Shown here: positions 36,183 to 44,597 of the stretch, piece after piece
Position numbering within the stretch: position 1 is the stretch's first letter
How the letters are laid out: the number at the start of each line of letters is the position of its first letter
DNA from: Candidatus Paraprevotella stercoravium
GTDB taxonomy: Bacteria > Bacteroidota > Bacteroidia > Bacteroidales > Bacteroidaceae
Assembly (NCBI GenBank): GCA_944320795.1
Contig: CALUIU010000004.1
Location: forward strand, 62,001 to 126,000
Length of the DNA stretch: 64,000 nt
Reading direction: 5' to 3'
Notes under the pieces: generated by a model
Database searches by the model: none
Seen by the model: the letters and a program-made list of their open reading frames with translations, nothing else
Told to the model about the DNA's origin: nothing
Made by a program: the position numbers and the translations under genes

Positions 36183-36458
36183 ATGGCACATAAGAAAGGT
36201 GTAGGTAGTTCTAAGAACGGCCGTGAATCAGCATCACAAAGATTAGGCGTTAAGATTTTTGGTGGTCAGGCTTGCATCGCTGGTAACGTTATCGTTCGTC
36301 AGCGTGGTACAGTTCACTACCCAGGTAAGAATGTAGGTATGGGTAGCGATCACACTCTTTACGCATTGGTAGACGGTGTAGTAACTTTCAAGAAAGGAAG
36401 CTACAAAGGACGTCAGGACAGAAGCGTTGTTTCTGTTGAGCCTAAGGCAGAAGCATAA
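36183..36458 (+). CDS. rpmA: 50S ribosomal protein L27
   Basis: The 91-residue protein starts [24 protein letters not shown], the conserved N-terminal tail near the peptidyl-transferase centre, with [23 protein letters not shown]. It has no N-terminal cleavage extension of the type seen in Firmicutes. A strong terminator follows. Confidence 0.97.
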   Translation: MAHKKGVGSSKNGRESASQRLGVKIFGGQACIAGNVIVRQRGTVHYPGKNVGMGSDHTLYALVDGVVTFKKGSYKGRQDRSVVSVEPKAEA

Positions 36459-36472
36459 TTGTTATCATTATA

Positions 36473-36512
36473 ACACAAAAAAAGCAGTCTTTTCAGACTG
36501 CTTTTTTTGTGT
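36473..36512. terminator. Bidirectional terminator after rpmA
   Basis: An 18-bp inverted repeat (36473-36490 and 36495-36512, core AAAGCAGTCT) with a 4-nt loop and A-/T-runs lies between convergent rpmA and the small HTH gene. Confidence 0.9.
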
Positions 36513-36525
36513 TATTTTATTTTCT

Positions 36526-36753
36526 CTAAATCTCCTCTTCCCCTTCGTCTTCTTCCAGTTCGCGAGAATAATATCTAAAGAAATCGTGAGACAATATCCG
36601 GGAAATACGATAAAGTAATTCAGAATCTACGCTTTCGCGCTGGAAAATCTTATACACATTGGTCCGGTCACAATATAAACATTTCGCAAACCAGGTCACC
36701 GTACGTCCCTGATTCCGAAGTTCTTGCTTGATTATCTTACCAATATGCATCAT
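36526..36753 (-). CDS. Small helix-turn-helix protein
   Basis: The 75-residue protein has a predicted XRE-like HTH: MHIGKIIKQELRNQGRTVTWFAKCLYCDRTNVYKIFQRESVDSELLYRIS, with helices at about residues 17-25 and 28-37, and an acidic tail (ELEEDEGEEEI). Homologous small single-domain regulators are common in Bacteroidales. A second ATG directly follows the first. It has its own -7 box and no obvious partner gene, so the target is unknown. Confidence 0.7.
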   Translation of the reverse strand: MMHIGKIIKQELRNQGRTVTWFAKCLYCDRTNVYKIFQRESVDSELLYRISRILSHDFFRYYSRELEEDEGEEEI

Positions 36754-36781
36754 TTCTACTCAGAAATAAAATTATCTGCGA

Positions 36782-36789
36782 CAAATATA
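36782..36789 (-). promoter_or_regulatory. -7 box of the small HTH gene
   Basis: On the minus strand it reads TATATTTG, about 30 bp before the start codon. Confidence 0.5.
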
Positions 36790-36912
36790 GTTATAATTCT
36801 CAACAAAAAAAAGAAAACTCTTGTGGAATATATAGCTACACCGTAAAGGAAAAATACAGACAAATCAAGATTCTTCCCCTCATATCCCTTCCGTTTCGTC
36901 AGGAACCGACTT

Positions 36913-37728
36913 CTAATGATGTCCACACGAATGCCCGGCTTCGTCATGATGCTGGCAGGAAACACCGGAATCCTGAATCTCCCCACGCAAATATGCTTCT
37001 ACCACCTGGAGTACCGCACCGTGGCATCCCCGAAAAACCTGAATTCCGCAAGCCGACAATTTGTTCAATGCTCCGGCTCCCATATTTCCGGCCAACATAA
37101 CCGTCACTCCTTTTTCCTGGAGTTCCTCGGCTATATGCGACTTACAGCCACAACCTTGTGGTGAAGGCATTGTTTCCGTCAGCACAATCTGTCCAGCCTC
37201 ATCGACAGACACTAATGTATAAAATTCACAATGACCAAAATGATCATCAATCTGGCCTCCACGAGTAGGCAACGCTATTTTCTTCATCGTTCTATATTTT
37301 TTTAGATTAATGTTTTCCGAATCAATTTCGCGACAAGGATCCCCACATCGGGGACAAGTTCCCCCATCTGTACGGGACTGCACGGACAAAGTATTGAAAA
37401 GCAAGTCACAACGCGGACATGAGAACCACCCCAAATCCGTATAAACACGTCCTCCTTCCACTACCAGACTTCTGGAACAGACCAGAGCCTCGGCAATTTT
37501 CTTCCGGGCTGAGGCATAAATACGTGTCACGGTAGGGCGGGATACCTTCATTTTCCGTGCGGCTTCAGCCTGAGTAAGCCCCTCGTAATCACAAAGAAGA
37601 ACTGACTCATACTCCTCAAAAAGCAACACAACAGGCTCGGCATTCTCGCCATGCAACGGTACAAAACCGGAGGAAGCCGGAATTCCGCTTATTCTTTTGA
37701 TCAGTTTAGGACGTGGTGACATAATCAT
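36913..37728 (-). CDS. DUF134 DNA-binding domain fused to NifX/NifB-type cluster-binding domain
   Basis: The 271-residue protein has three parts. Residues 3-95 are a DUF134 domain with a sigma-70 region-4-like HTH (LTQAEAARKMKVSRPTVTRIYASARKKIAEAL). A zinc-ribbon-like pair follows (CPRC near 103 and CPRCG near 125). From about residue 147 (MKKIALPTRGGQIDDHFGHCEFY) it is a dinitrogenase Fe-Mo-cofactor-type domain, ending in a Cys/His-rich tail. No nif genes are present, so the likely theme is Fe-S or metal-cluster sensing; this is inference. A second ATG lies at 37722. Confidence 0.8.
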   Translation of the reverse strand: MIMSPRPKLIKRISGIPASSGFVPLHGENAEPVVLLFEEYESVLLCDYEGLTQAEAARKMKVSRPTVTRIYASARKKIAEALVCSRSLVVEGGRVYTDLGWFSCPRCDLLFNTLSVQSRTDGGTCPRCGDPCREIDSENINLKKYRTMKKIALPTRGGQIDDHFGHCEFYTLVSVDEAGQIVLTETMPSPQGCGCKSHIAEELQEKGVTVMLAGNMGAGALNKLSACGIQVFRGCHGAVLQVVEAYLRGEIQDSGVSCQHHDEAGHSCGHH

Positions 37729-37740
37729 TGTTTATCGGCA

Positions 37741-37748
37741 CAAAGATA
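37741..37748 (-). promoter_or_regulatory. -7 box of the DUF134-NifX gene
   Basis: On the minus strand it reads TATCTTTG. It lies only 12-18 bp from the two candidate ATGs, so the second (37722) may be the real start. Confidence 0.6.
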
Positions 37749-37804
37749 ATGAACAAATGTTCATAACAGATCATTTTCACCAAAATATTTTCTTTTTCCT
37801 CGGA

Positions 37805-37812
37805 TAAGTTTG
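37805..37812 (+). promoter_or_regulatory. Candidate -7 box of the lipocalin gene
   Basis: TAAGTTTG (TAnnTTTG) lies 49 bp before the lipocalin start codon. Confidence 0.45.
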
Positions 37813-37861
37813 CCGAACCCGATAAACTTTGGTATTCTTGAAAGATTTAGAATGAAAAACC

Positions 37862-38326
37862 ATGAAAAAGGAAGGTAAAAAAATAAACAAAGACACGGTT
37901 CCTGATTTTGATTTAAACCGCTATCTGGGTACCTGGTATAAAATTGCACGGTATGATCATTACTTTGAAAAAGGACTGCATCAAGTCTCCGCAACATATG
38001 CGATCAGAACCGACGGAAAAATCACCGTACTCAATGAAGGATATAAAAAAGGAAAGCACAAGCAAATATTCGGAAAAACCTATCAGCCCGATAAGAACGA
38101 TCCCGGAAAACTGAAAGTATCTTTTTTCCTATGGTTCTATTCAGGTTATTACATTCTGGAGCTGGATGACGATTATCAGTTTGCCGTTGTCGGAAGCAGT
38201 TCGGAAAAATATCTCTGGATTCTAAGCCGAACCAAGACTTTGCCACAAGAGACTTATTCCAATCTGCTGCAACGGTTACAACAACGCGGATATGATACCG
38301 AAAAACTGATTCCAGTAGAACAATAA
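37862..38326 (+). CDS. Lipocalin family protein (Blc-like)
   Basis: The 154-residue protein has the lipocalin GxW motif in DFDLNRYLGTWYKIARYDHYFEKGL, followed by eight short strands and FAVVGSSSEKYLWILSRTKTLP, as in bacterial Blc. Unlike E. coli Blc there is no signal peptide or lipobox; it starts MKKEGKKINKDTVPDF, so it is probably cytoplasmic. Lipocalins bind small lipophilic ligands; the ligand here is unknown. Confidence 0.87.
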   Translation: MKKEGKKINKDTVPDFDLNRYLGTWYKIARYDHYFEKGLHQVSATYAIRTDGKITVLNEGYKKGKHKQIFGKTYQPDKNDPGKLKVSFFLWFYSGYYILELDDDYQFAVVGSSSEKYLWILSRTKTLPQETYSNLLQRLQQRGYDTEKLIPVEQ

Positions 38327-38376
38327 TAAAAAAAATCTTTTTTGACAGGCTTTATTTTTAATAATCCGAATAAAAA

Positions 38377-38408
38377 TTTGGTCAGATACAAATAAAATGA
38401 TACTTTTA
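38377..38408 (+). promoter_or_regulatory. Promoter of the amidase and probably of the iorA operon
   Basis: TTTG at 38377-38380, a 20-bp spacer and TACTTTTA at 38401-38408 (7 of 8 to consensus), 22 bp before the ATG. Confidence 0.65.
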
Positions 38409-38430
38409 GGGTCGGAAAAATTAAAAAGCC

Positions 38431-39198
38431 ATGAAAATTAGTATTATTCAAAGTGATATTATCTGGAGCAATCCGGAAGAAAATCGTCGCAGAATGGAAG
38501 AAAAGCTGAACACCCTTCCTGCGGCCGATTTATATGTTTTTCCGGAAATGTTTTCTACCGGATTTTGTACTGAACCTCATCAGATAGCAGAAGAAGCCGA
38601 CAAGCCCGGAACTTTGGAATGGATGCAGACTACCGCACAAAAAAAACAATGTGCTCTGGCAGGTAGTGTAGCTACGCACGCAAAAGGAAAATACTACAAT
38701 CGTTTTTATTTTGTATATCCTGACGGCAGCTACCATTCTTACGACAAAAAGCACCTGTTTACTTATGGCGGAGAACACCTTACCTTCACCCCCGGACAGG
38801 AGCGCGTCGTTGTAACCTATAAAGGTGTACGTATCCTGTTACAAGTCTGCTATGATCTCCGCTTCCCGGTATGGGCCCGCAACCGAAAAGACTACGATAT
38901 GATCCTTTATGTGGCCAGTTGGCCAGAAACACGTATTGAAGCCTGGAATACCCTGTTGCACGCACGAGCCATTGAAAACCAATGCTATGTAGCAGGAGTA
39001 AACCGAGTGGGAACCGATCCTTCCTGCGCATATTGTGGAGGCAGCATATTGATCGATCCCTATGGAAAAACACTGGCGGCCTGCAAGCCGAATGAAGAGG
39101 ATGCCGTATCCACCCTGATCGACCTGGAAGGATTGGAAAGCTTCCGTAAAAAATTCCCGGTGCTGAATGACGCCGATCCTTTCACGCTTACCCCTTAA
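38431..39198 (+). CDS. Carbon-nitrogen hydrolase family amidase (omega-amidase-like)
   Basis: This 255-residue nitrilase-superfamily enzyme shows the full catalytic triad: Glu39 (FPEMFSTGF), Lys106 (YDKKHLF) and Cys140 (LQVCYDLRFP). It most resembles the YafV/omega-amidase branch, which hydrolyses 2-oxoglutaramate and 2-oxosuccinamate produced by glutamine or asparagine transaminases. It lies 30 bp upstream of iorA and an aminotransferase gene is in the same run, so a role in clearing transamination by-products is plausible. Confidence 0.87.
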   Translation: MKISIIQSDIIWSNPEENRRRMEEKLNTLPAADLYVFPEMFSTGFCTEPHQIAEEADKPGTLEWMQTTAQKKQCALAGSVATHAKGKYYNRFYFVYPDGSYHSYDKKHLFTYGGEHLTFTPGQERVVVTYKGVRILLQVCYDLRFPVWARNRKDYDMILYVASWPETRIEAWNTLLHARAIENQCYVAGVNRVGTDPSCAYCGGSILIDPYGKTLAACKPNEEDAVSTLIDLEGLESFRKKFPVLNDADPFTLTP

Positions 39199-39228
39199 CT
39201 TACCAGAATATTCAAAAAGAAATATAAT

Positions 39229-40845
39229 ATGACAGATAAAAAATTGCTTTTAGGCGATGAAGCCATCGCATTGGGCGCTTTACATGCCGGTATCAAAGGC
39301 GTATATGCCTATCCCGGAACCCCAAGCACAGAAATCACCGAATACATACAAAAGCACCCGCTGACCCGGGAACGGGGAGTGCATAACACCTGGTGCACCA
39401 ATGAAAAAACAGCGATGGAAGCCGCATTGGGAATGTCCTATGCCGGTTGCCGCGCCATTGTCTGCATGAAGCATGTGGGACTGAACGTAGCGGCTGATGC
39501 CTTTGTCAATTCAGCCATGACCGGTGTAAACGGAGGTCTGATTGTCATCGTCGCCGATGACCCTTCCATGCATTCATCACAAAATGAACAGGATTCCCGC
39601 TTTTACGGAAAATTCTCCCTGATGCCCATTCTGGAACCGGCATCACAACAAGAAGCCTATGACTTAATGCCCTACGGCTTCGAGTTGTCTGAAAAGCAGA
39701 AACTTCCGGTACTGATGCGCATCACCACCCGCATGGCACACTCCCGTGCCGCCGTGACCGTAAAAACAGAAGCACAGCCCATTCAGCAACTGCCTTTTGC
39801 CAAAGATCCCGCATCGTGGGTTCTGCTTCCGGCAAATGCACGCCGCCAATATGCCGCACTCATCGAGAAACAGGCAGAACTGGAATCACTGTCAGCCCAA
39901 GGGCATCATACCCGTCTGGAGTCAGGCAGCAACAGTAAGGGTATCGGTATCATCGCCTGTGGTATCGGTTACAATTATGTCAAGGAAGCCGAAGGAGGAC
40001 ATGATGATTTCCCGGTTCTGAAAATCGCACAATATCCGCTGCCTTCTACGTTAATTCACGAGCTGGCCGCACAATGCCGGGAAATTCTGGTCGTGGAAGA
40101 CGGACAACCTTTCGTTGAAGAACAGGTACATGCCTTATTGGGAGCAGACTATCCGATTAAAGGACGTCTTACCGGCGATCTGCCGCGTACCGGTGAACTG
40201 ACTCCCGACAATGTAGCTGCCGCGATGGGAGTTGCCAGCAAGCGTTTCTTTGAAGCTCCGAAGAATCTGGTACCCCGTCCGCCGGCCCTGTGTCAGGGAT
40301 GCGGTCACCGTGATGTGTACAACGCGCTGAACGAAGTGGTGCGTGAATATCCTGATGCCCGTGTCTTTGCTGATATCGGCTGCTACACACTGGGAGCTCT
40401 ACCACCTTTCCGGGCCATTGACAGTTGCGTGGATATGGGCGCCTCCATCACTATGGCCAAAGGTGCCGCAGACGCAGGCCTGTTCCCGGCTATCGCTGTA
40501 ATCGGTGATTCAACCTTTACTCATTCGGGAATGACCGGATTGCTGGATGCTGTCAATGACAAAGCCAATATCACCGTTGTCATCTCGGACAATCTGACCA
40601 CGGCCATGACCGGAGGACAGGATTCCGCCGGAACCAATAAGTTTGAAGCTATCTGTCTGGGACTGGGAGTAGAACCGGAACACGTACGTGTAGTCGTTCC
40701 CTTGCCCAAGAATATGGAAGAGATAACCCGGGTGATCCGTGAGGAGATCGAATACAACGGAGTATCGGTCATCATTCCTCGCCGTGAGTGTATCCAAACC
40801 CTGAACCGTAAACTGAAACAAAAAAGAAAGGAACAACAAGCATGA
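39229..40845 (+). CDS. iorA: Indolepyruvate (arylpyruvate) ferredoxin oxidoreductase, alpha subunit
   Basis: The 538-residue TPP enzyme subunit starts LLLGDEAIALGALHAGIKGVYAYPGTPSTEI (pyrimidine-binding domain) and has CQGCGHRDVYNAL and the TPP motif VIGDSTFTHSGMTGLLDAVND to ISDNLTTAMTGGQ. It oxidatively decarboxylates arylpyruvates to arylacetyl-CoA, or runs in reverse with reduced ferredoxin. The C-terminal 2[4Fe-4S] ferredoxin domain of classical IorA (about 600 residues) is missing; the protein ends RRECIQTLNRKLKQK. The stop overlaps iorB by 4 bp. Confidence 0.93.
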   Translation: MTDKKLLLGDEAIALGALHAGIKGVYAYPGTPSTEITEYIQKHPLTRERGVHNTWCTNEKTAMEAALGMSYAGCRAIVCMKHVGLNVAADAFVNSAMTGVNGGLIVIVADDPSMHSSQNEQDSRFYGKFSLMPILEPASQQEAYDLMPYGFELSEKQKLPVLMRITTRMAHSRAAVTVKTEAQPIQQLPFAKDPASWVLLPANARRQYAALIEKQAELESLSAQGHHTRLESGSNSKGIGIIACGIGYNYVKEAEGGHDDFPVLKIAQYPLPSTLIHELAAQCREILVVEDGQPFVEEQVHALLGADYPIKGRLTGDLPRTGELTPDNVAAAMGVASKRFFEAPKNLVPRPPALCQGCGHRDVYNALNEVVREYPDARVFADIGCYTLGALPPFRAIDSCVDMGASITMAKGAADAGLFPAIAVIGDSTFTHSGMTGLLDAVNDKANITVVISDNLTTAMTGGQDSAGTNKFEAICLGLGVEPEHVRVVVPLPKNMEEITRVIREEIEYNGVSVIIPRRECIQTLNRKLKQKRKEQQA

Positions 40846-41423
40846 AAACAGACATCATATTATCCGGTGTAGGCGGACAGGGCATCCTGTCCATCGCCAC
40901 CATTATCGGTGAAGCAGCCACACACAGCGGTCTGCATCTGAAACAGGCCGAAGTACACGGAATGAGCCAGCGCGGTGGTGATGTACAATCCAACCTCCGC
41001 CTGTCAGACAGTCCTATCGCTTCCGATCTGATCGCACAGGGCACAGCCGACATGATCCTCTCGCTTGAACCGATGGAAGCCTTACGCTATCTGCCTTATC
41101 TGGACCGCGAAGGATGGATCATCACTTCATCGGCCCCATTCAAGAATATTCCGAACTATCCGGACGAACAAGCCTTGAAGGACGAACTGGCCCAATTGCC
41201 TCACATTATTCTGGTAGATGTTGAAAAAATCGCCCACGAACACAATATGCCCAAATGTGCCAATGTAATCCTTCTGGGAGCAGCCTCACGTTATCTCGGC
41301 ATCGTTTCTGTTGACGAACTGCGCGACAGCATCGCCCGTGTATTCGGATCCAAGGGGGCTGCTGTAGTAGAAATGAATCAGAAAGCTTTTGATCTGGGCC
41401 ATGCTGCCGCAGAAAACAAATAA
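40842..41423 (+). CDS. iorB: Indolepyruvate ferredoxin oxidoreductase, beta subunit
   Basis: The 193-residue gamma-type domain protein has ILSGVGGQGILSIATIIGEAA at the N-terminus, VHGMSQRGGDVQSNLRLSD in the middle and VILLGAASRYLGIVS near the end, the standard IorB pattern. It completes the arylpyruvate oxidoreductase with IorA; translation is coupled by the ATGA overlap. The aminotransferase gene follows after 12 bp. Confidence 0.94.
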   Translation: MKTDIILSGVGGQGILSIATIIGEAATHSGLHLKQAEVHGMSQRGGDVQSNLRLSDSPIASDLIAQGTADMILSLEPMEALRYLPYLDREGWIITSSAPFKNIPNYPDEQALKDELAQLPHIILVDVEKIAHEHNMPKCANVILLGAASRYLGIVSVDELRDSIARVFGSKGAAVVEMNQKAFDLGHAAAENK

Positions 41424-41435
41424 AACACCGGAACC

Positions 41436-42752
41436 ATGAAACATCAAGTATTCAGCGAAGAACTGGTCCGCTCTGTGGTGAATGAGCTCCAGATTGCCAA
41501 TCTGGAACAGGCCACCATCGGCGAAGTGCTTCTGGTAGCTTCACGACTGGAAGAAAAAACCGGTATTCCCTTCATCCGAATGGATCAGGGATCACCCGGC
41601 CTTCCGGCCAATCAGATTGGCATTGAGGCCGAAAAAGCAGCCTTGGACCGCGGTGTCGGTTCACAATATCCGGCAGCAGCCGGTGTGGCTGAACTGAAAG
41701 CGGCAGCATCCCGTTTTGTTAAGGCCTTTATCGACATAGACATTCCGGCCGAAGGATGTATCCCGACCACCGGTTCTGTGGCCGCATCATACGGTTCCTT
41801 TATAGCCTGTACCCAACGTATTCCGGGAAAGAACAAGGTTTTATTTATTGATCCGGGATTCCCGATCCAAAAGTCACAACTACGTATCATCGGAGCACAA
41901 TGGGAATGGTTCGACATCTATCATTATCGCGGAGAAGCCTTGCGCGAGAAACTGGAGTCTTATCTGAGCAAAGGGGATATTGCTGCCATTGTCTACTCCA
42001 ATCCGAATAATCCGGCATGGATCTGTCTGGAAGACTCCGAACTGAAGATTATCGGAGAACTGGCCACACGCTACGATGCCATCGTCATGGAAGATATGGC
42101 TTATTTCTGTATGGACTTCCGCAGTGATTTGGGTAAACCCTGGCAACCGCCCTACCCTCCTACCGTAGCCCGCTATACCGACAATTACGTGCTGATGCTG
42201 TCTTCATCCAAAATCTTCAGTTATGCCGGACAGCGTATGGCTGTACTCTGTGTACCCGAAAAACTGTTCCACACCCACTATCCGGCACTGGCCGAACGCT
42301 ACGGTGACTCCGGAATATTCGGACAGACGCTGATTGCCTCCATCCTTTACATGATCACTTCGGGCTGTACCGCCTCCACACAATATGCCTATGCCGCCAT
42401 GCTGGACGCATCTGTAGAAGGCCGCATTGACTTTGTGAAAGACACCCGGGAATACGGACGACGCGCCGAACGCATGAAAAAGATTTTCACAGACAACGGG
42501 TTCCATATCGTATACGACCATGATGTGACCCAACCGGTTGGCGACGGCTTCTTCTTTACCTTGGGCTATGGCAACATGCCGAGCGGACAGCTGCTTAAAG
42601 AACTGCTGTATTACGGAGTCAGCAGTATTTCCCTAAGCACCACCGGTTGTGAGCAGAACGGAGTGCGTGCCTGCACATCGCGTATGCGTGAAGAACTTTA
42701 TCCGGTACTGGAAGAACGCATGAAAGCCTTCCATGCCGACCATCCGCTATAA
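41436..42752 (+). CDS. PLP-dependent aminotransferase, class I/II
   Basis: The 438-residue fold-type I aminotransferase has the PLP-binding Lys at about residue 259 (SSSKIFSYAGQRMAV), AIVYSNPNNPAWICLEDSEL with the substrate-facing Asn, and VMEDMAYFCMDFR for the pyridine-N Asp region. Placed between arylpyruvate oxidoreductase and phenylacetate-CoA ligase genes, it most likely interconverts aromatic amino acids and arylpyruvates. The exact preference (Phe, Tyr or Trp) cannot be read from the sequence. Confidence 0.88.
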   Translation: MKHQVFSEELVRSVVNELQIANLEQATIGEVLLVASRLEEKTGIPFIRMDQGSPGLPANQIGIEAEKAALDRGVGSQYPAAAGVAELKAAASRFVKAFIDIDIPAEGCIPTTGSVAASYGSFIACTQRIPGKNKVLFIDPGFPIQKSQLRIIGAQWEWFDIYHYRGEALREKLESYLSKGDIAAIVYSNPNNPAWICLEDSELKIIGELATRYDAIVMEDMAYFCMDFRSDLGKPWQPPYPPTVARYTDNYVLMLSSSKIFSYAGQRMAVLCVPEKLFHTHYPALAERYGDSGIFGQTLIASILYMITSGCTASTQYAYAAMLDASVEGRIDFVKDTREYGRRAERMKKIFTDNGFHIVYDHDVTQPVGDGFFFTLGYGNMPSGQLLKELLYYGVSSISLSTTGCEQNGVRACTSRMREELYPVLEERMKAFHADHPL

Positions 42753-42788
42753 CACACTAATTTTTAATATTACCGAAAAAACACAACA

Positions 42789-44090
42789 ATGATTTGGAAC
42801 GAAAGCAAGGAGTGCATGAGCCGTGAAGAGATGCGCATGCTCCAAGGCAAGAGATTACACAAACTGGTTGATCTGGTTTATCACAATACCCCTTTCTACC
42901 GCAAGAAAATGCAGGAAATGGATCTTACCCCTGAGGATATCCAGACAATTGATGATATTGTCAAATTGCCATTTACCACCAAGCAAGACCTGCGCGACAA
43001 CTATCCTTACGGACTGCAGGCTGCATCCATGCAAGAGATTGTACGTGTACACGCCTCATCCGGAACCACAGGAAACCCAACTGTTGTAGGCTATACCCGT
43101 CATGATCTGGAAGTATGGAAAGAAGTGACCGCCCGAGCTTTGGGAGCATTCGGCATTTCACGTAATGATGTATTCTCTGTGGGTTATGGATATGGCCTGT
43201 TTACCGGAGGTTTGGGATTACACTATGGTGTGGAACACTTAGGAGCGACCGTAATACCGACATCGACCGGAAATACGGAAAAACATCTGCACCTGCTGAA
43301 AGACCTGCAAGTAACCGGTCTGGCCTGTACTCCGTCCTATGCTCTATACCTGGCTGAAACCATGCAGAAAAAAGGAATGACGAAAGAGGACCTTCATCTG
43401 CGTGTCGGTGTTTTCGGAGCTGAACCCTGGACCGAAAACATGCGTCAGGAAATTGAGCAGAAACTGGGACTGCAAGGTTATAATATCTACGGTCTGAGTG
43501 AAATTATCGGTCCGGGTGTAGCCTACGAATGTTCTTGCAAGAACGGTTCGCACATCAGCGAAGACCACTTCTATCCGGAAATCATTGACCCGGAAACCGG
43601 AAATGTACTTCCGGCCGGAGAAACCGGAGAGTTGGTGCTGACCACCTTGACGAAAACCGGTATGCCCTTGTTGCGCTACCGCACCAAGGATCTGACCTCG
43701 CTGATTACCGAGCCTTGCGAATGCGGACGAACCAATGTACGCATCACCCGTATTATCGGACGTTCGGACGATATGCTCATTATCCGAGGTATCAATGTAT
43801 TCCCGTCACAGGTAGAAAGTGTCATCCTGGAAATGAAGGAATTCGAACCACAATATATGCTTGTGGTAGACCGTCAGGGAAATCTGGATACTCTGGAAGT
43901 ACAGGTAGAACTGCGCAAAGAACTCTATACCGACGAGATGGGTTCGCTGCTTAACCTGAAGAAAAAACTGGCCGACCGGTTGAAGAGTGTACTCTCCATC
44001 AGCGCCCAGGTGAAACTGATGGAACCAAACTCTATCCCACGCAGTGAGGGCAAGAGCAAACGTGTCATCGATAAACGAATCATCAAATAA
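42789..44090 (+). CDS. paaK: Phenylacetate--CoA ligase
   Basis: This 433-residue adenylate-forming enzyme has the P-loop HASSGTTGNPTVVGYT (near residue 90), NIYGLSEIIGPGVAYEC and a C-terminal AMP-dependent lid domain (ITRIIGRSDDMLIIRGINVFPSQVE). It activates phenylacetate or indoleacetate to the CoA thioester with ATP. With IorAB and the aminotransferase it allows reductive recovery of aromatic amino acids from arylacetates, or runs in the degradative direction. No paaA-E ring-oxidation genes are present, as expected in an anaerobe. Confidence 0.94.
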   Translation: MIWNESKECMSREEMRMLQGKRLHKLVDLVYHNTPFYRKKMQEMDLTPEDIQTIDDIVKLPFTTKQDLRDNYPYGLQAASMQEIVRVHASSGTTGNPTVVGYTRHDLEVWKEVTARALGAFGISRNDVFSVGYGYGLFTGGLGLHYGVEHLGATVIPTSTGNTEKHLHLLKDLQVTGLACTPSYALYLAETMQKKGMTKEDLHLRVGVFGAEPWTENMRQEIEQKLGLQGYNIYGLSEIIGPGVAYECSCKNGSHISEDHFYPEIIDPETGNVLPAGETGELVLTTLTKTGMPLLRYRTKDLTSLITEPCECGRTNVRITRIIGRSDDMLIIRGINVFPSQVESVILEMKEFEPQYMLVVDRQGNLDTLEVQVELRKELYTDEMGSLLNLKKKLADRLKSVLSISAQVKLMEPNSIPRSEGKSKRVIDKRIIK

Positions 44091-44102
44091 TAACTACGCC
44101 TT

Positions 44103-44519
44103 ATGACTATACGACAAATATCCGTTTTTCTGGAAAACAAAAGCGGGCGCATCAATGATGTGACCAAAGCTTTGGGCAAGGCCGGTATCAACATGCATGC
44201 TTTCAGTATGTCCGAAACAACCGACTTCGGTATTCTGCGCCTCATCGTATCGGATGTGGACCGTGCCATTGAAGTACTGCGTGCCGCCAACTTCTCGGTT
44301 ATTCAAACCGAAGTGATCTGTATCAGCTGCGCCAATACCGCCGGTTCTCTGTCCGTAATTCTGGAACGTCTCGCCGAACAGAACATCTTCATTGAGTATA
44401 TGTATGCCTTTGCCCAAGGCGACAAAGCCAATGTCGTGATCCGCCCGAGTGACCTAAATCGCAGTCTGGAAGTACTGAAACAGATGGATTGCAGCGTGCT
44501 TACAGCAGGAAATCTGTAA
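44103..44519 (+). CDS. Tandem ACT-domain protein
   Basis: The 138-residue protein consists of two ACT domains: QISVFLENKSGRINDVTKALGKAGINMHAF and CISCANTAGSLSVILERLAEQNIFIEYMYAF. ACT pairs bind amino acids. As the last gene of the ior-paaK operon, 12 bp after paaK, it probably senses an aromatic amino acid and modulates the pathway. There is no catalytic or DNA-binding domain, so it must act through a partner. Confidence 0.88.
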   Translation: MTIRQISVFLENKSGRINDVTKALGKAGINMHAFSMSETTDFGILRLIVSDVDRAIEVLRAANFSVIQTEVICISCANTAGSLSVILERLAEQNIFIEYMYAFAQGDKANVVIRPSDLNRSLEVLKQMDCSVLTAGNL

Positions 44520-44540
44520 AAAGCAGATTTCCTGAAACAA

Positions 44541-44591
44541 AACAAGTCGTCCCGGCTCAAAATCTCTCTGAGCCGGGACGACTTGTTTTTT
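44541..44591. terminator. Intrinsic terminator of the ior-paaK operon
   Basis: A 19-bp inverted repeat (44541-44559 and 44569-44587, core AAGTCGTCCCGGCTCA) is followed by T's. It lies between convergent genes. Confidence 0.9.
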
Positions 44592-44597
44592 CTTCAC

